DNA of 64,000 nucleotides from Flavobacterium cyclinae (lineage in GTDB: Bacteria > Bacteroidota > Bacteroidia > Flavobacteriales > Flavobacteriaceae): positions 62,001 to 126,000 of the forward strand of contig NZ_CP089095.1 of assembly GCF_021172145.1 (NCBI RefSeq), written 5' to 3'. The stretch's first letter is position 1; the number at the start of each line of letters is the position of its first letter. Below are positions 43,406 to 51,611 of this stretch, one piece after another. Position numbers and translations under genes: made by a program. The notes beneath the pieces were generated by a model, which worked only from the letters and a program-made list of their open reading frames with translations, searched no databases and was not told where the DNA came from.

Positions 43406-44347
43406 TTATTCAATTAACAACCAAGCCTCAGCATTATGTGTTTTTTGAATTGTTTTTCTTTCAGATTGAGCTTCATCTAAAGTTTTAAAACTTGAATAAA
43501 CTACAGGATATAAGTTGTGTTTATTTAATGGAAGCATTTTTGCATTCTCAAAACCATCCGCTTTTAATTCGGCAACAGCTTTGTTGGCATTTTCTTCACT
43601 TCTATAAGCACCAGCCACTAAATGATAGGGCATTTTTTCTTCAACAGTTGGAGCTACATTTAATTCAACAGCTTCAACCGGAGCGCTAATTACAAAAGTT
43701 GCTTCTTGAATTTGTTGTTGTACTTTCTCTTGTACGTTTTTCTGAACCGCTAAAGTTTTGGTTTCAATTTGTTGATCATAATATGTTTTATATCCAAAAC
43801 CACCAACGCCCAACATTACCACAAAAATAGCAGCATATTTCAAATACGAGTAATCTCTTTTTCTTTCAGGAGTAAAAATAATAGGTGCTTTTTCTTCTAA
43901 AGTTGCTACCTCTTGTTTTAAAACTTCTCTTGTAATTTCTGGAGAAACAAATGGAGATAAACCAAAAGATTCTGTTAAATAATTTACGGTATTCGCTGGT
44001 TCAAAAACCCAATTCATTTCGTTATTAACCGAAATTTCGCCAATGTTTTTCAACACTACACGATTACGGTTTTGCAACAAATACGTCCATTCGTTCACCA
44101 CATCACCAATCTTGATTACCGCTAATTCGTAGGACATTTTTTCTTGTAATGCCACATGATTCGCTAATAAACCATCATTGTTTTTTACATTCGCATTAAA
44201 CGAAACCACTTTTTTAGGTGGAAAAAACGAACTTGCGCTTCCAGTAACATGAGCGGATACAGTTTCAGTTAAAAACGCACCAAAACCAGGAACAGTAACG
44301 CACTGATAACGATATAATAAGTCGGATATGTGTTTTTCTATCTGCAT
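43406..44347 (-). CDS. HU-CCDC81-type and SPOR-domain cell-envelope protein
   Basis: The 313-residue protein begins with two HU-like helical domains (residues 1-130, MQIEKHISDLLYRY, VPGFGAFLTE) of the type shared with CCDC81. One membrane segment lies at about 172-190, then a Gln-rich periplasmic linker and a C-terminal SPOR domain (YHLVAGAYRSEENANKAV, VVYSSFKTLDEA). SPOR domains bind denuded septal peptidoglycan. The protein may thus link nucleoid or cytoplasmic partners to the division site; this is inference. The predicted transcript start nearly coincides with the ATG. Confidence 0.88.
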   Translation of the reverse strand: MQIEKHISDLLYRYQCVTVPGFGAFLTETVSAHVTGSASSFFPPKKVVSFNANVKNNDGLLANHVALQEKMSYELAVIKIGDVVNEWTYLLQNRNRVVLKNIGEISVNNEMNWVFEPANTVNYLTESFGLSPFVSPEITREVLKQEVATLEEKAPIIFTPERKRDYSYLKYAAIFVVMLGVGGFGYKTYYDQQIETKTLAVQKNVQEKVQQQIQEATFVISAPVEAVELNVAPTVEEKMPYHLVAGAYRSEENANKAVAELKADGFENAKMLPLNKHNLYPVVYSSFKTLDEAQSERKTIQKTHNAEAWLLIE

Positions 44348-44352
44348 AACAA

Positions 44353-44381
44353 CAAAGTTAGATAATCAATAGCAATATCAA
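44353..44381 (-). promoter_or_regulatory. full Bacteroidetes promoter for the HU/SPOR gene
   Basis: On the minus strand TTG (44381-44379), an 18-base spacer and TAACTTTG (44360-44353) match both consensus elements. The box ends only 5 bases before the ATG, so the mRNA may be leaderless. Confidence 0.7.
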
Positions 44382-44400
44382 AATTTTATCAACAAAAATT

Positions 44401-44560
44401 ATTAACAATTGCGATTTTTACTGTAAATAATTGGAAGCGAATGGCTTGGGATTTCTTGGTTTCCATGTTCCTGCTTTACGTTGCAATCTTTTATTTGTTG
44501 CCTTCGAGAACCTCAGGCAACAAATAAAAAAGGATTTCCACTGCAATCAGGGCTAATTAG
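44401..44560. repeat. intergenic hairpin element of dispersed-repeat type
   Basis: A perfect 14-bp stem, TTTTATTTGTTGCC (44489-44502) with GGCAACAAATAAAA (44516-44529), encloses a 13-base loop. The flanks carry TTGCAATC and CTGCAATC on the two sides, the latter in GGATTTCCACTGCAATC. The GC content is higher than in nearby gaps. The composite structure looks like a dispersed element. No convincing gene lies here; a short overlapping reading frame has no support. Confidence 0.6.
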
Positions 44561-44576
44561 CTTTCCATTTTCTTTT

Positions 44577-44606
44577 TTGGATTATTCCTAAAAAGAACTA
44601 TTTTTG
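44577..44606 (+). promoter_or_regulatory. full Bacteroidetes promoter for dprA
   Basis: TTG (44577-44579), a 19-base spacer and TATTTTTG (44599-44606) match both elements; the ATG of dprA is 37 bases on. Confidence 0.65.
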
Positions 44607-44643
44607 TTTTTCAATTATACACCAAATAAATTTTATACACGCC

Positions 44644-45747
44644 ATGACACAATCAGAATTATACCACACGCTTGCGTTGATGCAAGTGGAAGGAGTAGGA
44701 GATGTAATCGCCAAAAAACTCATCCAAAATTGCGGAAACGCAACAGAAGTCTTCGCTTCAAAAAAATCCCAACTTCAAAAAATTGACGGCATTGGTTCGG
44801 TTGTAATTAAAAATTTACAAGATAAATCCGTTTTCAAAAAAGCGGAAGCTGAACTCCAATTCATCGCACAAGAAAATATTTCCACTACTTATTTTCAAGA
44901 AGAAAACTATCCCGAACGATTAAAAAATTGCTACGACAGCCCTGTACTTTTGTTCCAAGCGGGAAATATCGATTCACAAAACCAAAGAATCATTAGTATC
45001 GTCGGCACACGCCAAATCACGACATATGGTATGGAATTTACTAAGAAATTGATTGAAGAAATTTCACCATTAAATCCAATAATTGTTAGCGGTTTTGCTT
45101 ATGGAGTTGATATTTATGCGCATCAAATGGCAATGGAATTCGGATTGCAAACGATAGGTGTTTTAGCACATGGATTAAATCAAATTTATCCCAAAGTTCA
45201 CAAAAAATACATGGCTAAAATAGAACAAAACGGCGGTTTTTTGACGGAATTTTGGAGCACCAGCAATCCCGATAAAGAAAATTTCATCAAGCGAAATCGT
45301 ATTGTGGCTGGGATAAGCGAAGCTACTATCGTAATTGAAAGTGCTGAAAGAGGTGGTTCATTAGTCACCGCTAATTTGGCTAACGATTACAACCGAGATG
45401 TTTTCGCAGTTCCAGGAAGAACAACTGATAAATACAGTCAAGGGTGTAATAATTTGATAAAAACACAACGGGCAAATTTACTTTCTTCGGCGGCAGATTT
45501 GGTTTATATTTTGAATTGGGAATTGAAACGTGAATCTCAAAAAGCAGTGCAAAAACAATTGTTCGTAACCTTAACCGATGAGGAGCAAATCATCTATGAT
45601 TACCTTCAAAAAAACGGAAAAGAAATGATGGATATCATCGCTTTAGAATGCGATTTTCCAATTTATCGAATTTCATCAATTTTGTTAAATATGGAACTTA
45701 AAGGCGTAATCCGACCTTTGCCGGGTAAAATGTTTGAGGTGGTTTAA
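44644..45747 (+). CDS. dprA: DNA-processing protein A (natural transformation)
   Basis: DprA binds incoming single-stranded DNA and loads RecA on it. The 367-residue protein has an N-terminal helix-hairpin-helix region (VEGVGDVIAKKLI, IDGIGSVVIKNL). A central Rossmann domain follows with IVGTRQITTYG, VSGFAYGVDIYAHQMA, LTEF, ERGGSLVTANLAND and VPGRTTDKYSQGCNNLI. A C-terminal winged-helix domain ends the chain. All are family hallmarks at normal length. It has its own well-formed promoter. Confidence 0.95.
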   Translation: MTQSELYHTLALMQVEGVGDVIAKKLIQNCGNATEVFASKKSQLQKIDGIGSVVIKNLQDKSVFKKAEAELQFIAQENISTTYFQEENYPERLKNCYDSPVLLFQAGNIDSQNQRIISIVGTRQITTYGMEFTKKLIEEISPLNPIIVSGFAYGVDIYAHQMAMEFGLQTIGVLAHGLNQIYPKVHKKYMAKIEQNGGFLTEFWSTSNPDKENFIKRNRIVAGISEATIVIESAERGGSLVTANLANDYNRDVFAVPGRTTDKYSQGCNNLIKTQRANLLSSAADLVYILNWELKRESQKAVQKQLFVTLTDEEQIIYDYLQKNGKEMMDIIALECDFPIYRISSILLNMELKGVIRPLPGKMFEVV

Positions 45748-45782
45748 TTTAAATCTCGTAAATTAGTACAAATTTAAATTCC

Positions 45783-48356
45783 ATGTACACACTTCCAAAA
45801 ATTGAAAGATTTGAGCAAAATGTTGCTTCAAAATACAACATATATAATAGTGTTTTTATTACTTTACCCTTTGATGAAATAAACAACACAGGGGTATTAT
45901 TGCCTTTATTTGCTGAGGTTTGCGAAAATGGATTTAAAAATCACAATAGCCCAACTGAAATTTTTGACACTTTTGTTTCTAAATATTTAGACCATCCAAC
46001 TCAGCATGAAAAGGAAACGTTGATGTTTCGTTTTATTCAATATATTGAAAGACAAGTTGTGCTTTTTGACGCAATTGAAGATGCTGCATTTCCGGTTGTG
46101 AATAATTTGGAAGGAAGAGGTTCGCTTCGTGATATGAAAGAAAATGCCGAACAAAAAAACAAACATGAAGAACTTAAAGAGTTTTTAAATAGTTTCAAAA
46201 TTCGAACGGTTTTAACAGCGCATCCTACCCAATTTTATCCGGGTTCTGTTTTGGGAATTATTACCGATTTAACAGAAGCTATTCGGTTAAACGATTTGAA
46301 TACAATTAAACAATTATTGGCGCAATTAGGAAAAACTCCTTTTATTAAAAAAGAAAAACCAACCCCTTTTGACGAGGCAGTAAGTTTAATTTGGTACTTG
46401 GAAAATGTATTTTATGAAACCGCTGGTGCGATGATGCAATATATCCAAAAGAATATTTTAAATGGCGAATTTCCTAAAAACGACATTTTAAATCTTGGTT
46501 TTTGGCCTGGTGGAGATAGAGATGGGAATCCATTTGTTACCACTGAAATCACCTTAAAAGTTGCTGACCGTTTACGAACTTCTATCTTAAAAAGTTACTA
46601 TACTGATATTAGAAAATTAAAACGAAAACTTACTTTCTTAGGAGTTGATACCATCATCGCGGAAATTGAAAACAAGTTGTATCGTTCGGTTTTTTATTCT
46701 CAAGGTGAATTATTTATTTCATTAGAAGAATTGAACCAAAAGTTATTAGAAGTAAAGCAATTGGTAACCGAGAAACATCAATCGTTATATATTGATGAAA
46801 TCGATTTGTTATTGAACAAATTAAATTTATTTGGATTCCATTTTGCAACATTAGATATTCGTCAAAACAGTAAAATTCATAAAAAAGTTTTTGATGCTAT
46901 AATTACTAACAAAAAATCAAATTTCCCTGAAAATTATAAGAGTTTAACTGAAAACGAAAAAATACAATTTTTATCAGGAGTTTCATCTAATTTAGAAGTA
47001 AATGACTTTGATGACGAAATAGTAAAATCAACAATTGGCTCAATTCGAGCAATGAAAACCATACAGGAAAACAATGGAGAAAGAGCTTGTAATCGATACA
47101 TCATTAGTAATAACGAAAGTGCTTTACATGTTTTCGAAACTCTGAGTATGTTCCATTTATGTGGCTGGCAAAATCCTACAGTTGATATTGTGCCACTTTT
47201 TGAATCGGTAGACGATTTAGAAAAGGCCGATCAAGTAATGGAAAAATTATATATCAATCCCACTTATGCCAAACACTTACAACTACGCGGAAATGAACAA
47301 ACCATAATGCTTGGTTTTTCTGACGGAACAAAAGATGGCGGCTATTTAATGGCCAATTGGGGTATATACAAAGCAAAAGAAGCACTAACGGCAATTTCAA
47401 GAAAATACGATATTAAAGTGGTGTTTTTTGATGGTCGTGGTGGACCTCCAGCGCGTGGTGGTGGTAAAACCAATAAGTTTTATGCGTCTTTAGGTCCAAC
47501 AATTGAAAACCAACAAATTCAACTTACGGTTCAAGGGCAAACCATAAGTTCTAATTTTGGAACCTTAGATTCTTGTCGTTATAATTTAGAGAATTTATTA
47601 AGTGCAGGAGCAAGTAATCAGGTATTTACTAAAACCGAAAACGAGTTAACGGCTGAAGAAAAAGCGGTTTTACAAAACTTATCAGAAATCAGCTATCAGA
47701 AATATGTTGATTTTAAAAATCACGAAATGTTTGTGCCTTATTTGGAACGAATGAGTACATTAAATTATTATGCTAAAACCAATATAGGAAGTCGCCCTTC
47801 AAAAAGAAATGCTTCTGACAAATTGAATTTTGCCGATTTAAGAGCGATTCCTTTTGTGGGTTCGTGGAGTCAATTGAAGCAAAATGTTCCTGGTTTTTAT
47901 GGCGTAGGAACAGCTTTAAAAACGTATGAAGAAAACAACGAATGGCAAAAAGTTTCCGATTTATATAACAATTCGTTATTCTTTAAAACCCTTATCGAAA
48001 ACAGTATGATGGCATTGAGCAAATCGTTTTTCCCGTTAACTGCTTATATGAAAAATGACAAAGAGTTTGGCGAATTTTGGCAATTGATTTACACCGAATT
48101 TTTAGAAACCAAACGTTTGTTATTGAAACTTTCGGGATATAAAGAGTTAATGGAAAACTATCCTGACGGGAAAGCTTCCGTTGAACTTCGTGAGAAAATC
48201 GTGTTACCACTTTTAACTATTCAGCAATATGCATTATTAAAAATTAAAGAATTAAAAGAGAGTGAAAACCCAGATGAAAAGCAAATTGAGGTGTACGAAA
48301 AAATAGTAACGCGTTCGTTGTTTGGAAATATTAATGCGAGTAGAAATTCGGCTTAG
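45783..48356 (+). CDS. ppc: phosphoenolpyruvate carboxylase
   Basis: PEPC carboxylates phosphoenolpyruvate to oxaloacetate to refill the TCA cycle. The 857-residue protein has the catalytic His motif LTAHPTQFYPGSVLG near residue 148, FWPGGDRDGNPFVT, LDIRQNS, MLGFSDGTKDGGYLMANW, the FDGRGGPPARGGG loop, and SRPSKR near the C-terminus. Length is a little under that of the proteobacterial enzyme. The last residues are NSA rather than the usual NTG, so the conserved C-terminal end is altered, as in other Bacteroidota members. Confidence 0.95.
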   Translation: MYTLPKIERFEQNVASKYNIYNSVFITLPFDEINNTGVLLPLFAEVCENGFKNHNSPTEIFDTFVSKYLDHPTQHEKETLMFRFIQYIERQVVLFDAIEDAAFPVVNNLEGRGSLRDMKENAEQKNKHEELKEFLNSFKIRTVLTAHPTQFYPGSVLGIITDLTEAIRLNDLNTIKQLLAQLGKTPFIKKEKPTPFDEAVSLIWYLENVFYETAGAMMQYIQKNILNGEFPKNDILNLGFWPGGDRDGNPFVTTEITLKVADRLRTSILKSYYTDIRKLKRKLTFLGVDTIIAEIENKLYRSVFYSQGELFISLEELNQKLLEVKQLVTEKHQSLYIDEIDLLLNKLNLFGFHFATLDIRQNSKIHKKVFDAIITNKKSNFPENYKSLTENEKIQFLSGVSSNLEVNDFDDEIVKSTIGSIRAMKTIQENNGERACNRYIISNNESALHVFETLSMFHLCGWQNPTVDIVPLFESVDDLEKADQVMEKLYINPTYAKHLQLRGNEQTIMLGFSDGTKDGGYLMANWGIYKAKEALTAISRKYDIKVVFFDGRGGPPARGGGKTNKFYASLGPTIENQQIQLTVQGQTISSNFGTLDSCRYNLENLLSAGASNQVFTKTENELTAEEKAVLQNLSEISYQKYVDFKNHEMFVPYLERMSTLNYYAKTNIGSRPSKRNASDKLNFADLRAIPFVGSWSQLKQNVPGFYGVGTALKTYEENNEWQKVSDLYNNSLFFKTLIENSMMALSKSFFPLTAYMKNDKEFGEFWQLIYTEFLETKRLLLKLSGYKELMENYPDGKASVELREKIVLPLLTIQQYALLKIKELKESENPDEKQIEVYEKIVTRSLFGNINASRNSA

Positions 48357-48386
48357 TTTTTGTTGTTGATTTATAAATTCAGGTTT

Positions 48387-49007
48387 ATGCAAAAACTAAT
48401 CTTACTTACATTTTTTTCTTTCTTTATACTTTCTTGCACTGAGAAAGAAAAAACCTATGAAGAATTAGAAGCGGAAGTTTTGTGTGATGTGTTGCCGGAG
48501 GTTATATATCCATTTATTAAAATTAATTTGCCGCCCCCACCTCCTCCAAGTTCGGATTCATTAGAAATTAATTTAAATATTGATTCTATTACTAAGGATA
48601 TAAAGAGACAAACGGATGAAATCAAAAAATTAGCTCTAGACAAACATAAATTACATATTGGTTTAAATTCTCTTATGTTTTCTATCAACAAATCAGAATT
48701 TAATACTATCAATATAAATAATATTTTTATTGATAGTTTAATGGAAAGAAAATTTCGACCAAATGAATTATTAGACTCAACACTCAAAGTTAAATTTTTT
48801 GAAAATGACACTATTGCTATCTGGGGTGAATTTATAAAGGATCATGAAGTTAAAGCGTTATCAAGCGTTACTCGAGTTTTGTTTGATGATAAAAATACAA
48901 AAGCTTTTTTTAAACTTTATCCTTTTGGTTGTTTGCCTTATTCAATTGAAATAGTTTCAGAGAAAGTGAATAATAAATGGGTAGTTAAAGAAATCATTAA
49001 AGAATAA
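48387..49007 (+). CDS. lipoprotein, near-duplicate of the 49012 gene
   Basis: The 206-residue product has a lipoprotein signal peptide with lipobox ILSC and then TEKEKTYEELEAEVLCDVLP, which is the same in the next gene. A Pro-rich segment (LPPPPPPSS) follows, then a helical and beta-strand region ending in VVKEIIKE. The ATG at 48387 precedes the signal peptide; an upstream TTG would add nine residues. DNA of 48431-48498 matches 49050-49117 except for one base, although the remaining protein differs greatly. Function is unknown. Confidence 0.7.
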   Translation: MQKLILLTFFSFFILSCTEKEKTYEELEAEVLCDVLPEVIYPFIKINLPPPPPPSSDSLEINLNIDSITKDIKRQTDEIKKLALDKHKLHIGLNSLMFSINKSEFNTININNIFIDSLMERKFRPNELLDSTLKVKFFENDTIAIWGEFIKDHEVKALSSVTRVLFDDKNTKAFFKLYPFGCLPYSIEIVSEKVNNKWVVKEIIKE

Positions 49008-49011
49008 TTTT

Positions 49012-49647
49012 ATGAGATATATCTTTTTATTAATTTCTTTAATGTTGTTTTCTTGCACTGAGAAAGAAAAAACCTATGAAGAATTAGAAGCGGAAGTTTT
49101 GTGCGATGTGTTGCCGGGAATTGCAAAATATGAATTAAATCAAAGTCAAAACAATTTTCTTCCTCCACCTTTAGAAACTGATAGTTTAAAATTTTCTAAA
49201 GAAGAAATTCAACAATTGAATAAGAAACGTGATGAAGATTGGATGACTTTTAAGTTAGAACTAAACCAAAGCATTGAAATTGCAATCAAAAATATAGATC
49301 AATTCAAAAAATATAAATACGCAGTTATTGACACTTTACTTTCAGTAAATAAACCAATTAGTGAATATTTAAAGTATGAATTTGATTCATTACCAGCGCG
49401 AAAATTAAATGTAAAGGAATTTGAAAAATCAAATGTAGATGTTGTTTTAGTATCTTACAAAAACACTTTTGAAGGTGGCGTTAGAAATGATGAACATCTT
49501 CCACTTTCTGGGTTGAGTAGAGTTTTAATTCACAAAAACGGAAAAGCTTATTTCCAATGTAATAAAATGTATTATCACTATAACGTATTTTGTAATTTCT
49601 CACAAAAGCAGAAAAAATGGAAAATCGAAAAAATCATTAAAGAATAA
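49012..49647 (+). CDS. lipoprotein, near-duplicate of the 48387 gene
   Basis: The 211-residue lipoprotein has lipobox LFSC and the same TEKEKTYEELEAEVLCDVLP opening as its neighbour, four bases upstream of which that gene ends. The remainder is alpha-helical, with a Cys-containing beta region near the end (YFQCNKMYYHYNVFC) and an ending of IEKIIKE. The pair forms a short operon closed by a long hairpin. No known domain is recognised. Confidence 0.7.
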   Translation: MRYIFLLISLMLFSCTEKEKTYEELEAEVLCDVLPGIAKYELNQSQNNFLPPPLETDSLKFSKEEIQQLNKKRDEDWMTFKLELNQSIEIAIKNIDQFKKYKYAVIDTLLSVNKPISEYLKYEFDSLPARKLNVKEFEKSNVDVVLVSYKNTFEGGVRNDEHLPLSGLSRVLIHKNGKAYFQCNKMYYHYNVFCNFSQKQKKWKIEKIIKE

Positions 49648-49690
49648 AAAAACCTCAAAGTTTAGAAATCTAAATTTTGAGGTTTTTAAT
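49648..49690. terminator. long hairpin between convergent genes
   Basis: CCTCAAA (49653-49659) pairs with TTTGAGG (49676-49682), and inside it TTTAGA pairs with TCTAAA. A-run on the left and T-run on the right make it bidirectional, serving the lipoprotein pair and trpS. Confidence 0.85.
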
Positions 49691-49706
49691 TTATAGGAAT
49701 TAGTTC

Positions 49707-50675
49707 TTAATATCCCAACTTCTTTCTAACTCTTTTCAAAACGCCATTTGCAACAGCACTTGCTTTTGCAGCACCTTCTAACAACAAACGATCTACTTCT
49801 TCTAGGTTATTGATGTAGTAATTGTATTTTTCTCTTTCAGTTTTGAATTTCTCAACGATTAATTCGAATAATTCCTGTTTCGCGTGACCGTAGCCGTAAT
49901 TTCCACCTAAATAGTTGGCTTTCATTACTTCCGTTTGTTCTGGTGTTGCTAACAATTTGTATAAAGCAAAACAATTACAAGTATCTGGGTTTTTTGGATC
50001 TTCTAAAGGTGTACTATCGGTTTGAATTCCCATAATTTGTTTGCGAAGCGCTTTGTCATCCACAAAAATATTAATGAAATTGTTTCTCGATTTACTCATT
50101 TTTTGTCCGTCTGTTCCCGGAACATACATGGTTTCTTCACTTGTTTTTCCTTCAGGTAAAACAAAGGTTTCTCCCATTTGATGATTAAATCTTGAAGCAA
50201 CGTCTCTTGTAATTTCTATATGTTGTAATTGGTCTTTTCCAACTGGAACTATATTGGCGTCGTACAATAAAATATCCGCAGCCATTAGCATTGGATAGGT
50301 GAACAATCCAGCATTTACATCTTCTAGTCTATCTGCTTTATCTTTGAACGAATGCGCTAATGTTAAACGTTGGAACGGAAAAAAACAGCTTAAATACCAA
50401 GACAATTCTGCTGTTTGAGGCACATCTGATTGACGATAGAAAATTACTTTATCAGTATTTAATCCACAAGCTAGCCAAGTTGCCGCCGTACTGTAGGTGT
50501 TTTGTCTTAATTCTGCACCATTTTTGATTTGCGTAATCGAATGCAAATCGGCAATAAAAAGAAATGATTGATTATCAGGATTTTCAGCCATTTTAATTGC
50601 TGGTAAAATTGCTCCCAATAAATTACCTAAGTGAGGCGTTCCTGTACTTTGAACTCCGGTTAAAATTTTTGCCAT
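49707..50675 (-). CDS. trpS: tryptophan-tRNA ligase
   Basis: The 322-residue class I aminoacyl-tRNA synthetase has the HIGH-like TGTPHLGNLLGA motif at residues 11-22, LFIADLHSIT, DILLYDANIVPVGKDQLQHIE for tryptophan and adenylate binding, and the KMSKSRNN signature loop. It charges tRNA-Trp in the cytoplasm. Length is normal for a bacterial TrpRS. It has a clear promoter and shares an intergenic region with plsC. Confidence 0.96.
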   Translation of the reverse strand: MAKILTGVQSTGTPHLGNLLGAILPAIKMAENPDNQSFLFIADLHSITQIKNGAELRQNTYSTAATWLACGLNTDKVIFYRQSDVPQTAELSWYLSCFFPFQRLTLAHSFKDKADRLEDVNAGLFTYPMLMAADILLYDANIVPVGKDQLQHIEITRDVASRFNHQMGETFVLPEGKTSEETMYVPGTDGQKMSKSRNNFINIFVDDKALRKQIMGIQTDSTPLEDPKNPDTCNCFALYKLLATPEQTEVMKANYLGGNYGYGHAKQELFELIVEKFKTEREKYNYYINNLEEVDRLLLEGAAKASAVANGVLKRVRKKLGY

Positions 50676-50691
50676 TTTCTACTGTTTTTTG

Positions 50692-50720
50692 CAAAGGTAA
50701 AGGATAATGTAAAAAGGCAA
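50692..50720 (-). promoter_or_regulatory. full Bacteroidetes promoter for trpS
   Basis: On the minus strand TTG (50720-50718), an 18-base spacer and TACCTTTG (50699-50692) match both elements; the ATG is 17 bases on. I see no T-box or leader peptide. Confidence 0.7.
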
Positions 50721-50751
50721 AACTAAAAAGTAGAAGTTTTACGAAAATCAT

Positions 50752-50759
50752 TACTTTTG
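50752..50759 (+). promoter_or_regulatory. -7 box of promoter for plsC
   Basis: TACTTTTG matches TAnnTTTG, 22 bases before the ATG at 50782. No clear -33 TTG. Confidence 0.5.
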
Positions 50760-50781
50760 GGAATATTATTTGCTGAAGAAA

Positions 50782-51522
50782 ATGAAATTTTTAAAATATC
50801 CGCTTACCCTTTTATATCGTATTTGGTTTTACATCTTGGTTTTAGTTCCCATTATTGTACTATTTCCTTTCATTTTTGCTACGATTTTAAGTGAAAAAAC
50901 CTATCCGCTATTTTTTAAAATTGCTCGTATTTGGGCCAAATTCATTTTAATTGGAATGGGATTCCATTACAAAATTGAAGGTGATGAAGTTTTTGAAGAT
51001 GGAAAAAGTTATATGTTAGTAGCCAATCATACTTCGATGACGGATATTATGTTGATGTTGATAGCGGTTAAAAATCATCCTTTTGTATTTGTAGGAAAAA
51101 AAGAATTGGCGAAGATTCCAATTTTTGGATTTATCTATAAACGTGTTTGTATTTTAGTAGATAGAAGTAATAGCAAAAGCCGATATGCAGTTTTTGAAAG
51201 AGCTCAAAAAAGAATTCATCAAGGGTTGAGTATTTGTATTTTTCCAGAAGGAGGCGTTCCAGAAGAACATATTGTGTTAGATGAATTTAAAGATGGCGCT
51301 TTTAGAATTGCTATTGAGCATGGTTTAGCCATTGTTCCTATGGTGTTTTTCGATAATAAAAAACGTTTTTCCTATACATTCTTTAGTGGAAGTCCAGGAA
51401 AAATGAGAGCTAAAATTTTTCCAATTATTGAAACAAAAGGGAAAACATTAGAAGACAAAAATGAATTAAAACAACAAGTAAGAGAAATAATAGTACAACC
51501 GTTACTTGAGGATTTAAAATAA
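50782..51522 (+). CDS. plsC: 1-acyl-sn-glycerol-3-phosphate acyltransferase
   Basis: The enzyme acylates lysophosphatidic acid to phosphatidic acid at the inner membrane. The 246-residue protein has an N-terminal membrane segment (about residues 10-34), the catalytic VANHTSMTDIM (H-x4-D), the FVGKKELAKIPIFG substrate motif, and IFPEGGVPEEH. It belongs to the PlsC/LPLAT family. The ATG at 50782 is chosen over a TTG four codons earlier. A strong hairpin follows the stop. Confidence 0.9.
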   Translation: MKFLKYPLTLLYRIWFYILVLVPIIVLFPFIFATILSEKTYPLFFKIARIWAKFILIGMGFHYKIEGDEVFEDGKSYMLVANHTSMTDIMLMLIAVKNHPFVFVGKKELAKIPIFGFIYKRVCILVDRSNSKSRYAVFERAQKRIHQGLSICIFPEGGVPEEHIVLDEFKDGAFRIAIEHGLAIVPMVFFDNKKRFSYTFFSGSPGKMRAKIFPIIETKGKTLEDKNELKQQVREIIVQPLLEDLK

Positions 51523-51550
51523 AAAAGTCCAAACGCATTTGGACTTTTTC
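51522..51550 (+). terminator. rho-independent terminator after plsC
   Basis: AAAAAGTCCAAA and TTTGGACTTTTT pair perfectly around the loop CGCA, overlapping the stop codon by one base. Confidence 0.92.
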
Positions 51551-51611
51551 AGTTTCATTTAAGCAAATAATGAAACTACTTAACTAAAAATTTAAGCTTA
51601 ACCAACAAAGC

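Noticed and set aside
44604..44786. Possible small gene overlapping the dprA start
   Set aside because: It overlaps the dprA promoter and start in another frame, with a composition typical of an out-of-frame translation.
50676..50781. T-box or Trp-responsive attenuator before trpS
   Set aside because: The leader predicted from the promoter is only about 11-17 bases, too short for either.
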